A stretch of 64,000 nt of DNA. Origin: Serratia symbiotica str. 'Cinara cedri' (GTDB taxonomy: Bacteria; Pseudomonadota; Gammaproteobacteria; Enterobacterales; Enterobacteriaceae). The position numbers and the translations under genes were made by a program. The DNA lies in NCBI GenBank assembly GCA_000238975.1, contig CP002295.1:1-64000 (forward strand), in the 5' to 3' direction. The notes beneath the pieces were generated by a model, which saw nothing but the letters and a program-made list of their open reading frames with translations, ran no database searches and had not been told where the DNA came from. Below are positions 1-13,575 of this stretch, in pieces; position 1 is the stretch's first letter, and every line of letters starts with the position of its first letter.

Positions 1-780
<780 letters not shown>

Positions 781-801
781 TTTTTTTATGTTTTTAATTA
801 A

Positions 802-1062
<261 letters not shown>

Positions 1063-1120
1063 ATTTAAGTCATTATTAAAATTGTAATTATTATTTAAAC
1101 TTTTAAAAAGGCATTATGCT

Positions 1121-1591
1121 GTGAATCTTAACGCAACAATCTTTGGTCAGGCTATCGCATTTTTTATATTTGTTTGGTTTTGTATGAAATATATATGGCC
1201 TCCGATTATGGGCGCTATTGAAAAACGTCAAAAAGAAATTACCAACAGTCTTGCTTCAGCCGAGCGTGCTAAAAAATATTTAGATTTAGCACAGATTGAT
1301 GCCAATCAGTATTTGGAAGCTGCGAAATTAGAAGCTAGAGAGCTTATTAAGGAAGCAAATAAACATAAAATTCAGATTATCAACGCCGCAAAAGTAGAAG
1401 CTGAGCAGGAGCGTAAAAAGATTATGACTCAAGCTCAGATTGAAATTGAAGTTGAATTTAAACGTGCTAATGAGAAGTTACGTAAGCAGGTCTTAAAATT
1501 AGCACTTTCTGGCGCTGAGAAGATCATCGAATGTTCGATTGATGAAGTTGTTAATAGTAATATTATTGATAAGTTAGTAGCTGAAATTTAA
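1121..1591 (+). CDS. atpF: F0F1 ATP synthase subunit b
   Basis: Subunit b is the peripheral stalk dimer joining F0 to F1. The product is 156 aa, the same length as E. coli AtpF. It has one N-terminal membrane helix (about residues 5-26) and a long charged helical domain typical of the dimerising stalk, ending VDKLVAEI-like (IDKLVAEI). Translation starts at GTG, as in E. coli, preceded by AAAAGG near 1104. It is followed 14 bases later by atpH. Confidence 0.96.
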   Translation: MNLNATIFGQAIAFFIFVWFCMKYIWPPIMGAIEKRQKEITNSLASAERAKKYLDLAQIDANQYLEAAKLEARELIKEANKHKIQIINAAKVEAEQERKKIMTQAQIEIEVEFKRANEKLRKQVLKLALSGAEKIIECSIDEVVNSNIIDKLVAEI

Positions 1592-1605
1592 GGAAGGTGC
1601 GGTTA

Positions 1606-2139
1606 ATGTCTCAATTTATTACTATAGCCCGTCCTTATGCTAAAGCAGCTTTTAACTTTGCGCTTGAGCATAAAAGTTTAAATCATTGGCAAGAAATGTT
1701 AACATTTGCGGCTTTTGTTACTTGTAATAAACAGCTCTCTAGATTGTTATCCAGTATGATAGCCCCTCATATTTTGTCAAAAATTTATATTTTTATTTGT
1801 GGCGACCAGCTTGATAAATACGGTCAGGCATTTATTCGTATAATGGCTGAAAATAGACGTTTACTTGTTTTGCCAGCAGTATTGAGGCAGTTTATTGAAC
1901 TCCGTGCTACGTTCGAAGCAACCGCTACAGTAGATATACTTTCTGCATATACATTAAATGATGCACAGCGGTCTAAAATTATTATGGCGATAGAAAAACG
2001 TCTATCGCGTAAAGTTATATTAAATTATAAAATTGATAAGTCATTATTAGCGGGATTTATTATTCGTTTTGAAGATATGGTTATTGATGGTAGCGTTCGC
2101 AATCGCCTTGAACGCCTTACAGATGTTTTGCAATCTTAA
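1606..2139 (+). CDS. atpH: F0F1 ATP synthase subunit delta
   Basis: Subunit delta ties the b stalk to the top of the F1 alpha3beta3 hexamer. From the ATG at 1606 the product is 177 aa, the E. coli length. It begins [20 protein letters not shown] and ends [12 protein letters not shown], both family-typical. The in-frame ATG at 1597 is rejected because the Shine-Dalgarno AAGGAAGG lies just before it and alignment starts at MSQF. The C-terminal block [18 protein letters not shown] is well conserved. Confidence 0.96.
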   Translation: MSQFITIARPYAKAAFNFALEHKSLNHWQEMLTFAAFVTCNKQLSRLLSSMIAPHILSKIYIFICGDQLDKYGQAFIRIMAENRRLLVLPAVLRQFIELRATFEATATVDILSAYTLNDAQRSKIIMAIEKRLSRKVILNYKIDKSLLAGFIIRFEDMVIDGSVRNRLERLTDVLQS

Positions 2140-2151
2140 GGGGACTGTAGA

Positions 2152-3693
2152 ATGCAGCTGAATTCTACTGAAATTAGTGAACTAATTAAACAACGTATTG
2201 CTCAGTTTAATGTAGTAAGTGAAGCTCACAATGAAGGTACTATTATTTCTGTGAGTGACGGAATAATACGTGTACATGGTTTGACCAAAGTTATGCAGGG
2301 TGAAATGATAGCATTACCAGGTAATTGTTACGCAATAGCATTAAACCTTGAGCGCGATTGCTTAGGTGCTGTAGTTATGGGGTCATATACTGCGCTTTCT
2401 GAAGGAATGAAGGTGAAATGCACAGGACGTATTTTGGAAATTCCAGTTGGTCGTGGTTTATTGGGTCGCGTTGTAAATACCTTAGGAGTACCTATTGATG
2501 GTAAAGGCTCGATTGAGCATGATGGATTTTCACCAGTTGAAGTGATTGCACCAGGTGTTATTGAGCGTCAATCTGTGAATCAGCCTATGCACACTGGATA
2601 CAAGGCTATAGATGCTATGATTCCTATTGGTCGTGGCCAACGTGAGTTAGTGATAGGTGACCGACAAACTGGTAAAACTGCATTGGTGATTGATACGATT
2701 ATTAATCAACGTAAATCTGGTATCAAATGTGTATATGTAGCTATTGGTCAGAAAGCATCTACTGTTGCTAGTATAGTTCGTAAATTAGAAAATTATGGCG
2801 CATTGTCTCACACTGTTGTGATGGTTGCTACTGCCTCTGAAGCTGCTGCATTACAATACTTAGCACCCTATGCTGGATGTGCAATAGGTGAATATTTTCG
2901 TAATCGTGGTGAAGATGCGTTGATTGTGTATGATGACTTATCAAAACAAGCAATTGCTTACCGTCAGATATCCCTATTGCTTCGTCGTCCACCAGGTCGT
3001 GAAGCTTATCCTGGAGATATATTTTATCTACATTCTCGTTTATTAGAACGAGCTGCATGTGTTAATTCTGAGTATGTAGAAATCTTTACCAAAGGTAAAG
3101 TGAAAGGAAAAACTGGTTCACTGACCGCCTTACCGATTATTGAAACTCAAGCGGGTGATGTTTCTGCTTTTGTTCCAACTAACGTGATTTCTATTACTGA
3201 TGGTCAAATATTCTTAGAATCAAATTTATTTAATGCCGGTATTCGTCCAGCAGTAAACCCAGGCATATCAGTGTCTCGAGTAGGCAGCGCTGCACAGACT
3301 AAGATTATGAAAAAGCTTTCTGTAGGTATACGTACTACTCTTGCGCAGTATCGTGAATTAGCAGCATTTTCACAGTTTACTTCTGATTTAGATGAGGCAA
3401 CTTGTAAACAATTAAGTCATGGTCAAAAAGTAACTGAGTTACTTAAACAGAGACAATATGCCCCGATGTCTATTGCAGAACAGTCTTTGGTGTTATTTGC
3501 TGTAGAAAGTGGTTATTTAAATGATATTGAGATTACAAAAGTTGTGGGTTTTGAAGATGCTTTAGTTGATTATGTTAATCGTGGGCACCCTGAATTATTG
3601 GATCATATCAATCGAACTGGTAACTTTAATAATGATATCGAAGATAAGCTTAAAGGAATACTTAATATTTTTAAAAAAACCTTGTGCTGGTAA
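2152..3693 (+). CDS. atpA: F0F1 ATP synthase subunit alpha
   Basis: This is the regulatory nucleotide-binding subunit of the F1 hexamer. The 513-aa product has the same length as E. coli AtpA. It has the N-terminal beta-barrel, the P-loop GDRQTGKT (about 169-176), the DDLSKQA segment and the arginine-finger region [14 protein letters not shown]. The end ([14 protein letters not shown]) parallels the E. coli end. A 57-bp spacer separates it from atpG. Confidence 0.97.
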   Translation: MQLNSTEISELIKQRIAQFNVVSEAHNEGTIISVSDGIIRVHGLTKVMQGEMIALPGNCYAIALNLERDCLGAVVMGSYTALSEGMKVKCTGRILEIPVGRGLLGRVVNTLGVPIDGKGSIEHDGFSPVEVIAPGVIERQSVNQPMHTGYKAIDAMIPIGRGQRELVIGDRQTGKTALVIDTIINQRKSGIKCVYVAIGQKASTVASIVRKLENYGALSHTVVMVATASEAAALQYLAPYAGCAIGEYFRNRGEDALIVYDDLSKQAIAYRQISLLLRRPPGREAYPGDIFYLHSRLLERAACVNSEYVEIFTKGKVKGKTGSLTALPIIETQAGDVSAFVPTNVISITDGQIFLESNLFNAGIRPAVNPGISVSRVGSAAQTKIMKKLSVGIRTTLAQYRELAAFSQFTSDLDEATCKQLSHGQKVTELLKQRQYAPMSIAEQSLVLFAVESGYLNDIEITKVVGFEDALVDYVNRGHPELLDHINRTGNFNNDIEDKLKGILNIFKKTLCW

Positions 3694-3750
3694 CATCGAA
3701 TGATCTTACTATTAGTATATAGGATATTATCTGATAGATAGGAGACAAAA

Positions 3751-4614
3751 GTGGCTAGCACACAAGATATACGTAGCAAGATCGTAAGTATAAGGAGTAC
3801 TCAAAAGATTACTACAGTGATGGAAATGGTCGCTGCTTCTAAAATGCGCAAATCACAGGAACTTATGGTAGCAAGTCGTCCTTATGCAAAAGCTATACGT
3901 AAAGTGATGAGTCATCTTGTACTAGGTAATTTAGAGTATAAGCACTCATACCTAAAAGAGCGTGATATTAAGCGTGTTGGCTATTTGGTAGTGTCTACTG
4001 ATCGCGGTCTTTGTGGTAGTTTAAATATTAATCTTTTTAAGACTCTTCTTATAGAGATGCAAGATTGGTCTAAAAAAGGTATTGCATCTGATTTAGCTTT
4101 AATTGGGTCTAAAGCAGTTTCTTTTTTGCGTAATGTAAGTGGTAATGTAGTTGCTCAGGTTACTGGTATAGGAGACAAACCTTCTTTATCGGATATAATT
4201 GGTCCGGTAAATGTTATGTTACATGCTTATGATATGAGTCATATAGATAAATTGTATATTATTAGTAATAAATTTATTAATACAATGCTTCAAAAGCCAC
4301 AAGTTATACAGTTGTTACCATTATTGCCGAATTATGCTGCAGATCTACAGAAAACGTCTTGGGATTACTTGTATGAATGTGATCCAAAATTATTGCTTAA
4401 TATTTTATTGCGTCGTTATATAGAATCGCAGGTTTATCAAGGTGTTGTAGAGAATATCGCTAGCGAACAAGCTGCTCGTATGGTAGCCATGAAAACTGCA
4501 ACTGATAACGGTGGTAATTTGATAGAAAAATTACAGTTAATATGTAATAAATCCCGTCAAGTTAATATTACTCAAGAATTAATCGAGATCATTTCAGGAG
4601 CCTCAGCGGTTTAA
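3751..4614 (+). CDS. atpG: F0F1 ATP synthase subunit gamma
   Basis: Subunit gamma is the central rotor shaft. The product is 287 aa, the same as E. coli, starting at GTG after AGGAGA (3740-3745). The N- and C-terminal coiled-coil helices are conserved ([21 protein letters not shown] at the start; [19 protein letters not shown] at the end). The central [13 protein letters not shown] and [10 protein letters not shown] blocks are present. No lesions are seen. Confidence 0.96.
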   Translation: MASTQDIRSKIVSIRSTQKITTVMEMVAASKMRKSQELMVASRPYAKAIRKVMSHLVLGNLEYKHSYLKERDIKRVGYLVVSTDRGLCGSLNINLFKTLLIEMQDWSKKGIASDLALIGSKAVSFLRNVSGNVVAQVTGIGDKPSLSDIIGPVNVMLHAYDMSHIDKLYIISNKFINTMLQKPQVIQLLPLLPNYAADLQKTSWDYLYECDPKLLLNILLRRYIESQVYQGVVENIASEQAARMVAMKTATDNGGNLIEKLQLICNKSRQVNITQELIEIISGASAV

Positions 4615-4684
4615 TTAGGAGATCATACTGGATAGTTTAAATGATAGACGGTAGCCAACACGTTAGAAATTTTAACTATAATGA

Positions 4685-6094
<1,410 letters not shown>

Positions 6095-6120
6095 TGCCTG
6101 TATAAAGGGATAATATCGTT

Positions 6121-6534
6121 ATGACTTATCATCTGGATGTTGTTAGTGCAGAAAAACAGATCTTTTCAGGCTTAGTAAAAAAAATTAAGATCACAGGTAG
6201 TGAAGGTGAGTTAGGAATACTAGCTGGCCATGTACCATTATTGACAGCCATTAAACCTGGTATGGTCCATATTGTCAATCAATATGGTGAAGAAGATTTT
6301 ATTTACTTATCTGGCGGTCTGCTTGAAGTGCAGCGAAGTGTCGTGACTGTGTTAGCTGATACAGCTATTCGTGGCTCTGAGTTGGATGAGGAGAAAGCGC
6401 TATTTGCGAAGCGTATAGCTCAAAAAGAGATGCGTAATGCTCACGGTAATATAGATTACGCTGTAGCATCTGCCAAATTAGCAAAAGCAATAGCAAAATT
6501 GCGTGTTATTGAATTAACTAGAAAAACAATATAA
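6121..6534 (+). CDS. atpC: F0F1 ATP synthase subunit epsilon
   Basis: Subunit epsilon is the rotor subunit that can inhibit ATP hydrolysis. The 137-aa product (E. coli 139) has the N-terminal beta-sandwich ([39 protein letters not shown]) and the C-terminal helix pair rich in A, K and R. It is the last gene of the operon and is followed by the hairpin at 6564-6601. Confidence 0.96.
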   Translation: MTYHLDVVSAEKQIFSGLVKKIKITGSEGELGILAGHVPLLTAIKPGMVHIVNQYGEEDFIYLSGGLLEVQRSVVTVLADTAIRGSELDEEKALFAKRIAQKEMRNAHGNIDYAVASAKLAKAIAKLRVIELTRKTI

Positions 6535-6563
6535 AATTTTATTAATTAATATTTATTCATTTT

Positions 6564-6601
6564 CAAAAAATAAGCAACCTATTTAGGTTGCTTATTTTTT
6601 G
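6564..6601 (+). terminator. Rho-independent terminator of the atp operon
   Basis: A perfect 18-bp inverted repeat with a 2-nt loop runs 6564-6581 and 6584-6601. Its core AAGCAACCTA pairs with TAGGTTGCTT, with A6 on the left flank and T6 on the right, so it could work in both directions. It lies 30 bp after the atpC stop. Confidence 0.9.
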
Positions 6602-7002
6602 AAATAACTATTTTAAATTATCGTTACTATCTCTATATATAGAATACAATAATATTGTACTTATATAACTTTCTTTGTTATTGCTTAATGAATAAGTGAT
6701 ATATGCTAATTTTAGCTAAAAGTTAAATAAACAGAGATTATTAAGACTGTTAAGATGCTTGTATATATTAGATTTTTATAAAATTAATTAAAATAGGCAA
6801 AAAGTAATTAAATAATAATATCTAATATTGATAATAAGATATTGGATTTTTTAGCGGTATTTAATTATTTTCTGACTCAATATACAGTATTGGTGATAGG
6901 TATAGCTTATATTGTAGTATGATTTATATTAAGCAATATGTGGTAATCTTATTACTAAGTGGTTTTACTCGTGTTGATTAAAATAGAGAGATTGAATAAC
7001 TT
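6602..7002. other. Intergenic atpC-glmU, no gene seen
   Basis: About 400 AT-rich bases separate the atp terminator from glmU. I see no open frame or recognisable remnant. It must carry the glmU promoter, but I cannot pick one reliably among the many TATAAT-like strings. Confidence 0.5.
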
Positions 7003-8379
7003 ATGTCAAACAGTGTAATGAGTGTAGTTATTCTTGCTGCAGGTAAGGGAACGCGCATGTGTTCTGACACACCCAAGGCATTACATCTGTTAGCAGGTAA
7101 GCCAATGGCACAATATGTCATTGATACTGCAATAAAATTAGGTGCACAAAATATTTACTTAGTATATGGCGATAGCGGTGATTTACTAAAAAATACTTTA
7201 TCTGGCAATACACTAAATTGGGTACCGCAAGTTGAGCAATTAGGTACAGGGCACGCATTACAACAAGTTGCACCTTATTTTTCTGATAATGAAGATGTAC
7301 TAATGTTGTATGCCGATGTGCCATTAATTTCTGTGGATACCCTTACTAGGCTGTTGGCAGCAAAGCCATATAGAGGTGTAGGTTTGCTCACAGCTGTAAT
7401 AGATGATCCGAGTAATTACGGGCGTATTATACGTGAGAATGGTAAGGTAGTGGGTATTATTGAGGATAAAGATGCGAGTGAAGTACAGCGGCAGATTAAC
7501 GAAATAAATACTGGCATTTTAGTAGCAAATGGATACGATCTTAAGTGTTGGCTTAGCGCTCTTAATAAAAATAATGTACAAAATGAATATTATATTACAG
7601 ATATCATTGCGTTAGCTCATAGTGATGGCAGAAAAATAGTAGTAGTACATCCAATAAATCCAAGTGAGGTTGAGGGTGTTAATAATCGTTTACAGCTAGC
7701 TGTGTTAGAGCGTGCATTCCAACTAAAACAGTCTAAAAAACTGCTATTAGAAGGTGTGAGCCTATTAGACTATACACGTTTTGATCTGCGTGGTGAATTA
7801 ATTTGTGGGCGTGATGTATCTATTGATGCTAATGTGATTATTGAAAATATTGTTAAGTTGGGTAATCGAGTAAAAATTGGTATTGGCTGTTTATTAAAAA
7901 ATTGTGATATTGGTAATAATTGTGAGATCCGCCCGTATAGTATTCTCGAGGATACTATACTAGGGTCTAATTGTATTGTTGGACCTTTTGCGCATTTACG
8001 CCCTGGTACTAAGCTAGCAGCAGGAGCTTATGTTGGTAATTTTGTTGAAATGAAAAAGACGTACTTAGGTCAAGATTCTAAAGTAGGTCATCTAAGCTAT
8101 CTAGGCGACGCTGAGATTGGTGATAGTGTTAATATCGGTGCTGGTACTATTACATGCAATTATGACGGTGCTTGTAAACATAAAACTATTATTGCAGATA
8201 ATGTTTTTATTGGCTCTAATAGTCAACTAGTGGCACCAATTTCTGTTGGTAAAGACTCTACTATTGCTGCTGGTACCACAGTAACTTGTGATGTTAATGA
8301 AAATGAATTAGTACTTAGTCGTGTTAAGCAGCAACATATCAAAGGCTGGTCTCGACCAATTAAAAAAAATATGTTCTAA
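7003..8379 (+). CDS. glmU: Bifunctional GlcNAc-1-P uridyltransferase / GlcN-1-P acetyltransferase
   Basis: GlmU makes UDP-N-acetylglucosamine for peptidoglycan and lipid A. The 458-aa product (E. coli 456) has the N-terminal pyrophosphorylase motif LAAGKGTRM (11-19). It has [11 protein letters not shown] and [12 protein letters not shown] in the transferase domain, then a left-handed beta-helix of hexapeptide repeats. The acetyltransferase active-site block [12 protein letters not shown] is intact. The ATG at 7003 gives family-typical start spacing. glmS follows, as in E. coli. Confidence 0.96.
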   Translation: MSNSVMSVVILAAGKGTRMCSDTPKALHLLAGKPMAQYVIDTAIKLGAQNIYLVYGDSGDLLKNTLSGNTLNWVPQVEQLGTGHALQQVAPYFSDNEDVLMLYADVPLISVDTLTRLLAAKPYRGVGLLTAVIDDPSNYGRIIRENGKVVGIIEDKDASEVQRQINEINTGILVANGYDLKCWLSALNKNNVQNEYYITDIIALAHSDGRKIVVVHPINPSEVEGVNNRLQLAVLERAFQLKQSKKLLLEGVSLLDYTRFDLRGELICGRDVSIDANVIIENIVKLGNRVKIGIGCLLKNCDIGNNCEIRPYSILEDTILGSNCIVGPFAHLRPGTKLAAGAYVGNFVEMKKTYLGQDSKVGHLSYLGDAEIGDSVNIGAGTITCNYDGACKHKTIIADNVFIGSNSQLVAPISVGKDSTIAAGTTVTCDVNENELVLSRVKQQHIKGWSRPIKKNMF

Positions 8380-8741
8380 ATAATTTAAGTATGAAATAGT
8401 TAGTGATTTAGTGATTTAGCGATAATTGCTTAAGTATTAATTTTAATATATCTTATTCTGTATTAGAAACTGAATATTAATTCATAAGTTTAATTATTTA
8501 TTAGGCATTGAGAATTTATCAGGTAATTAGGGTAAGCAAGTGAGCAAAGAAACTTTATTTATATAGCACTTAACACATTGTATTTATATATAAAATCTTT
8601 TTTTATTTATATCCAATAAAAACTTAAATAAAAGTACATTTAATCTCGAAAGTTTAAGTTATTATATATATGGTAATAATAAAAAATAGGTTGATGCCAT
8701 TAAGTCCTGTTCCTTGGAGCGCTTAATTAGGAATATAGCTT
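8380..8741. other. Intergenic glmU-glmS
   Basis: These 362 AT-rich bases hold no recognisable coding remnant. In enterobacteria the glmUS spacer carries the processing and GlmZ-controlled leader of glmS. I cannot confirm a GlmZ pairing site here. A GGAGCG at 8716-8721 lies too far upstream of the glmS ATG (8742) to be a normal ribosome binding site. Confidence 0.4.
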
Positions 8742-10571
8742 ATGTGTGGAATTATAGGTGCAGTTGCACAACGAGATATTGCAGAAATCTTACTAGAAGG
8801 TTTACGTCGTCTTGAGTACCGTGGTTATGACTCTGCTGGTTTAGTTGTGGTGAATGCTGAGGGCGGTGTCAATCGCTTACGCTGTGTTGGCAAAGTGCAG
8901 AAATTAGCTGAAGCATTAGAAAACCATGCATTGCACGGAGGTACTGGTATTGCGCATACCCGTTGGGCAACACACGGCGCACCTACTGAAGCAAATGCAC
9001 ATCCACATTTTTGTGATTATATTACTGTAGTACATAATGGCATTATTGAAAACTATGAATTATTGCGCAAGCTATTAATAGAGCGTGGTTATTTATTTAA
9101 TTCAGAAACTGATACTGAAGTAATTGCGTACTTAGTTCATTGGGAGTTTAAACAAGGTGGTACGCTGCTAGAAGCAGTTCAACGAGTAATCCCTCAGCTA
9201 TGTGGATCCTATGGCACTATTGTAATGGATAATCGTAATCCAGGTGTACTAGTAGGCACGCGCTCAGGTAGTCCATTGATTATTGGACTTGGCGTGAATG
9301 AGAATTTTATTGCTTCTGATCAACTAGCATTATTGCCGGTAACTCGTCGTTTTATCTTCTTAGAAGATGGCGATTTAGTTGAGGTAACTCATAGTGCTAT
9401 TAATATTATAAATAAGCAAGGTAACTTAGTTGAGCGTTCTGAAATAGAGTCTCAAATACAGTATGATGCTAGTGATAAGATTGGATATCGTCACTATATG
9501 CAGAAAGAGATATATGAACAACCGCTGGCATTAAAAAATACTTTGGCAGGTCGCTTGGGTCAGGGTCAAATTAACTTAAGTGAGCTGGACTCTAGCATTG
9601 ATACTTTATTAGCGAAGGTACAGCATGTGCAAATTATTGCTTGCGGCACCTCTTATCATGCGGGCATGGTATCACGTTATTGGTTTGAATCATTAGCAGC
9701 TATTCCCTGTGATATTGAAATTGCTTCTGAATTTCGTTATCGAAAATTTGCAGTACGACCAGGCCACTTAATAATTACACTCTCACAGTCTGGTGAGACT
9801 GCGGATACTTTGGCTGCATTGCGTTTATCTAAAAAACTAGGTTATCTAGGTTCAATTACAGTATGTAATGTAACTGGTTCTTCTTTGGTTCGTGAATCTG
9901 ATTTAGTATTAATGACAAAGGCTGGCACTGAAATTGGAGTGGCCTCTACAAAAACTTTCACTGCTCAGCTTGCTGTGTTGCTAATGTTGGTCGCATATTT
10001 AGGTCGTCTGAATGGTATGGACAAAAGCGTAGAACGTGATATTGTTCATGCTTTGCAAGTGCTACCTATACGGATTGAGCAAGTGTTATCAATGGATAAA
10101 AGCATTAAGTTGCTAGCAGAATCTTTCTCTAATAAACGTCATGCGTTATTTCTGGGACGTGGCGATCAGTACCCAATAGCTATGGAAGGGGCATTAAAGC
10201 TTAAAGAAATATCCTATATCCATGCTGAAGCTTATGCTGCAGGCGAATTAAAACATGGCCCACTAGCTTTAATTGATGCTGATATACCAGTAATTGTGGT
10301 AGCGCCAAATAATGATTTATTAGAGAAGTTAAAGTCTAATATTGAAGAGGTGCGTATACGTGGTGGTCAGTTGTATATATTTGCTGATCAAGATGTTTGC
10401 TTTGTTAGTAGTAGGAGTATGACGATTATTCGATTGCCGCATGTTGAAGAAGTTATAGCGCCAATCTTCTATTCTATACCATTGCAATTGTTATCTTATT
10501 ATGTTGCACTTATTAAAGGTACTGATGTTGATCAGCCTCGTCACTTAGCAAAATCAGTGACAGTTGAATAG
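8742..10571 (+). CDS. glmS: Glutamine:fructose-6-phosphate aminotransferase
   Basis: GlmS converts fructose-6-P and glutamine to glucosamine-6-P, feeding GlmU through GlmM. The 609-aa product has the same length as E. coli. The nucleophilic cysteine directly follows Met (MCGIIGAV). The glutaminase block [17 protein letters not shown] and [11 protein letters not shown] are intact. Two SIS domains follow ([25 protein letters not shown]), and the end KSVTVE is canonical. Confidence 0.97.
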   Translation: MCGIIGAVAQRDIAEILLEGLRRLEYRGYDSAGLVVVNAEGGVNRLRCVGKVQKLAEALENHALHGGTGIAHTRWATHGAPTEANAHPHFCDYITVVHNGIIENYELLRKLLIERGYLFNSETDTEVIAYLVHWEFKQGGTLLEAVQRVIPQLCGSYGTIVMDNRNPGVLVGTRSGSPLIIGLGVNENFIASDQLALLPVTRRFIFLEDGDLVEVTHSAINIINKQGNLVERSEIESQIQYDASDKIGYRHYMQKEIYEQPLALKNTLAGRLGQGQINLSELDSSIDTLLAKVQHVQIIACGTSYHAGMVSRYWFESLAAIPCDIEIASEFRYRKFAVRPGHLIITLSQSGETADTLAALRLSKKLGYLGSITVCNVTGSSLVRESDLVLMTKAGTEIGVASTKTFTAQLAVLLMLVAYLGRLNGMDKSVERDIVHALQVLPIRIEQVLSMDKSIKLLAESFSNKRHALFLGRGDQYPIAMEGALKLKEISYIHAEAYAAGELKHGPLALIDADIPVIVVAPNNDLLEKLKSNIEEVRIRGGQLYIFADQDVCFVSSRSMTIIRLPHVEEVIAPIFYSIPLQLLSYYVALIKGTDVDQPRHLAKSVTVE

Positions 10572-11168
10572 TTAATATAGATATGTTAACAATCAGTATA
10601 GATATGAAATAGTCATTAATTAAAAATACCAATTAGGTTATTTAATTAGTATATTATAGTATATAACTAAGTATAAGGAATATATTTGAAAAATAAATAT
10701 TATCTTAATATGGTAAAAATAAAATAGTTTTAAAATATAGTTTTATGCTTAAATTATATTTAATTTTTGCTAATTTAGTATATATTTATTACATTTAAGT
10801 ATAGTAGATATATTAATATTTTTATTATATAAATATATCTCTAATAGAGATCATATAACTTATGTATTAATAATATATCAATATATATTATTATATATCT
10901 TAAATATGAATATTTAGTGTATTATAGTCACTAGGTACTAATTTTTAGTATAAAAGTATATTTGTGTATACTTTTATACGGTGTTATCTAAATTAATTAA
11001 AATTTATGTAGATATAATCAAAGTGTTATGTTAATAACAATATTAATTGCACTAGTTATATAGATAAATAAAATATAATATATTAATCTAATAAAAAGTA
11101 ATAGGAGTAACGAAAGGTTAGATAATTATATAGAAATATATAAAATCCAGGATTATTATTAATATAAT
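10572..11168. other. Intergenic glmS-ubiD remnant
   Basis: About 600 very AT-rich bases hold no recognisable gene. A 13-bp perfect inverted repeat lies at 10948-10960/10967-10979 but lacks a T-tract, so I do not call it a terminator. A good Shine-Dalgarno-like string (AGGAG, 11103-11107) stands upstream of the ubiD remnant. Confidence 0.4.
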
Positions 11169-11251
11169 ATGGGAAATACTATGATCTATGTTATTTCTTT
11201 TCATTTTTTGGAAAATAAAAATGTATCCACTAGCTCATTGATCCATATATA

Positions 11252-11305
11252 GATATTACAGATATTACAGATATTACAGATATTACAGATATTACAGATA
11301 TTACA
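11252..11305 (+). repeat. Six tandem copies of GATATTACA
   Basis: Six exact 9-bp units run 11252-11305. In the frame of the ubiD remnant each unit reads Asp-Ile-Thr. It sits exactly at the UbiD LEITEIAD motif, so it is probably an expansion of the codons for (E/D)-I-T. Confidence 0.95.
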
Positions 11306-12362
11306 GATGCTATAGATATTACTGCCGATGTATTATGTCTTGATGGTCATATGTTGTTTTAAATATCTAAAATATTATAACATGTGAGTATTACGCACTT
11401 GCTTAACATTTCTAAATATATCATAATAGTAATTCTAGCAATAATATGTTGATTAATTGCTTAAAATAGGATATTGCTTATTTCTTTTAAAGTAACTAAA
11501 CTTTCAAAAAGTTTCTATGATCTATTTGAAAATACAATAGTTTAAGTAAGTACTGAATATACCAATTAAATTGCGAAGATTGGTGATGTATTGGTAGCAA
11601 GTGTTACATGATTATAATGTTAATTATTATTATGTTAATTTTTGTTGTATTTCAGCGATGTGTTGTTGGCTAGAAGGCATAGTGTAGTTAATTGATGTAT
11701 GGGTTATATTAAATTAAGTTGATTACTTGATAAGATCATAATTTAGATATTTATCTTCTTAAGTATTAAGGAACAATAAATTAATAATACGTTAGTTTTT
11801 ATGATGGTAGTAAAATATATTATTACGCATGGCTTTTAATTATTTTGGTATACGTTACTGGGCGGTAGCGCTAGGGTATATAACTTAGAGACTATTTTTA
11901 ATATCGCTAGGAGTTACTTTATAATAGTAACATTGATATAGTAATTTTTTACCTGTGATTCATAAGTACTTGCTAGTACTGAAAATTATTCTCAAATACT
12001 AGTGCTAAAATTATACTTAAAGATTATATTTAGCGACAATAGATATCACGATAAGGCTCATGTTGTAATTATGCCTATTATTATAACGAAATTGATAATT
12101 TTTCTGCATTTATCGTTATTCATATAAATTAGCATTAAAATAATATTTATTATTTTATTTATGTTGATAGATACATGAATTAACTTAATATTATTAGTGT
12201 ATGACTGAATAAAGTACTTATCCCTTGTGCAAAAACAAATTTTAAAATAGTTAATCTTTATTTGTTGCTAGTAGGTTATTTTTCAACAGTGAGTCGGTTA
12301 AGATTGTTAAGAACAATATGTTAGTTATGTTAAGCATGTAATAACAAGCATTTAGTTATTTT

Positions 12363-12402
12363 ATGTTAGCTTATGTGCACTAATGTTAGCTTATGTGCAC
12401 TA
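12363..12402 (+). repeat. 20-bp tandem duplication in ubiD remnant
   Basis: Two exact copies of a 20-bp unit run 12363-12382 and 12383-12402. Removing one copy joins LMCT to KFIIC in one frame, matching FMYTKFVIVC of UbiD, so the duplication is a frameshifting event inside the remnant. Confidence 0.95.
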
Positions 12403-12755
12403 AATTTATTATTTGTAATAAGGATATTAATATAGATCATTTAAGTTATGTAACCTAATTTATAATAACTGGTACGGATCAAGTGAAAGATATTGTTTTA
12501 TTATAGAGTAAAACAGTAGCCTATTGATGCTTTGCGTTACTAGTGTTGCGATTAGATTAAAAAATAGGATTGGATCCTATTAATAAATAGTTAGGATAAG
12601 CTAAGAGTATATGTAGCGCCTAATTTAGATGGATAAAAGTTTAATTCTGTATTAATAATACCTGGTACGCTTTAGCATTTTTAATTAGTAAGTAATCCAA
12701 GCTATAACATTAGGTTCTATGCTTATTTTATATTTATGATTTATGGAGGCTATAA

Positions 12756-13451
12756 ATGGCAATATTGGGTTGTAAAGTAATGTCGATAGGGGTCATAACT
12801 GATACTATTTATCGAGTGCGCTTAGTACCTGAGATGCCAGTTTATTTTAAGGCTGGGCAGTATTTGATGATAGTAATGAATGAGGATGATAAGCGCCCGT
12901 TTTCCTTAGCATCACCTCCTTTTCAGAAGGAATATCTGGAGCTGCATATTGGTGCATCAGCACTTAATGTGCATACTATGGAAGTAATAGATCGTTTTAC
13001 TAAAAAAAAGGAGATCATTGTTGATATACCTTATGGTAACGCCTGGCTACGTACACAGTCTAAGCGCCCGTTATTGTTGATTGCGGGAGGTACAGGGTTT
13101 TCTTATATACAATCCATTCTACTAACTGCACTGGAGCAAAAGTTAGATCGTAATATTTTAGTTTATTGGGGTGTACGAGAAATAAGCTATTTGTATAATC
13201 AAAATGAATTAAAATCTCTATCGCAGCAATATCCAAACCTACATGTTATTTTAGTGGTAGAGCATGCAACACATGAATGGCATGGTCGTACTGGTATGGT
13301 TCTTGATGCGGTGTTACAGGATTTTGCGACCTTAACTGATTATGATATCTATATAGCTGGTCATTTTGAGATGGCTAAAAATGCCTGTAAACGTTTTTGT
13401 ATAGAATGTGGTGCACAAAAGGAGCATATATTCGGCGATGCATTTTATTAA
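12756..13451 (+). CDS. fre: NAD(P)H-flavin reductase
   Basis: Fre reduces free flavins with NAD(P)H and supplies reduced flavin to other enzymes. The 231-aa product (E. coli 233) has the flavin site RPFSLAS, the NAD-binding motif GGTGFSYI and the C-terminal YIAGHFEMAK...FGDAF. GGAGG at 12744-12748 precedes the ATG. The usual upstream partner ubiD is a pseudogene here, so retention suggests a role in general flavin reduction. It stands alone as a transcription unit. Confidence 0.93.
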   Translation: MAILGCKVMSIGVITDTIYRVRLVPEMPVYFKAGQYLMIVMNEDDKRPFSLASPPFQKEYLELHIGASALNVHTMEVIDRFTKKKEIIVDIPYGNAWLRTQSKRPLLLIAGGTGFSYIQSILLTALEQKLDRNILVYWGVREISYLYNQNELKSLSQQYPNLHVILVVEHATHEWHGRTGMVLDAVLQDFATLTDYDIYIAGHFEMAKNACKRFCIECGAQKEHIFGDAFY

Positions 13452-13499
13452 TATGAAATTTTAGATGAGTTAAAAATTATACTCTTATATATGCCTTTC

Positions 13500-13575
13500 T
13501 CGATCAATCATTAACCAAATAGCAGTATTTATTTTATAATTATATTTAGATACTAAAAGTAGTGGGATACTAAAA
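13500..13575 (-). pseudogene. fadA: Possible fadA C-terminal remnant
   Basis: The complement of this stretch reads TAIWLMIDRERHI followed by a stop, resembling TTLLNLMERKDVQF near the FadA (3-ketoacyl-CoA thiolase) end. Position and strand fit E. coli, where fadA lies after fre in the opposite direction. The match is short, so this is tentative. Confidence 0.35.

Larger units (their letters stand above)
11169..12695 (+). pseudogene. ubiD: ubiD pseudogene (octaprenyl-4-hydroxybenzoate decarboxylase)
   Basis: Translation aligns along nearly the whole length of UbiD. The start reads KYYDLCYFFSFF for KYNDLRDFLTLL. Near 11240, LIDPYIDIT stands for LPVDPYLEIT. At about 12220, LPLVQKQILK stands for VPILQKQFPE. 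From 12403 to 12680 there is a long colinear block in one frame, for example the end NNTWYALAF for DAIWDELAIF. It has many stops, a 9-bp repeat expansion (11252-11305) and a 20-bp tandem duplication (12363-12402). fre follows directly, as in E. coli ubiD-fre. UbiD acts early in ubiquinone synthesis. Confidence 0.88.

Noticed and set aside
10948-10979. 13-bp inverted repeat as the glmS terminator
   Set aside because: It lies about 380 bp after the stop, is nearly AT-only and lacks a following T-tract.
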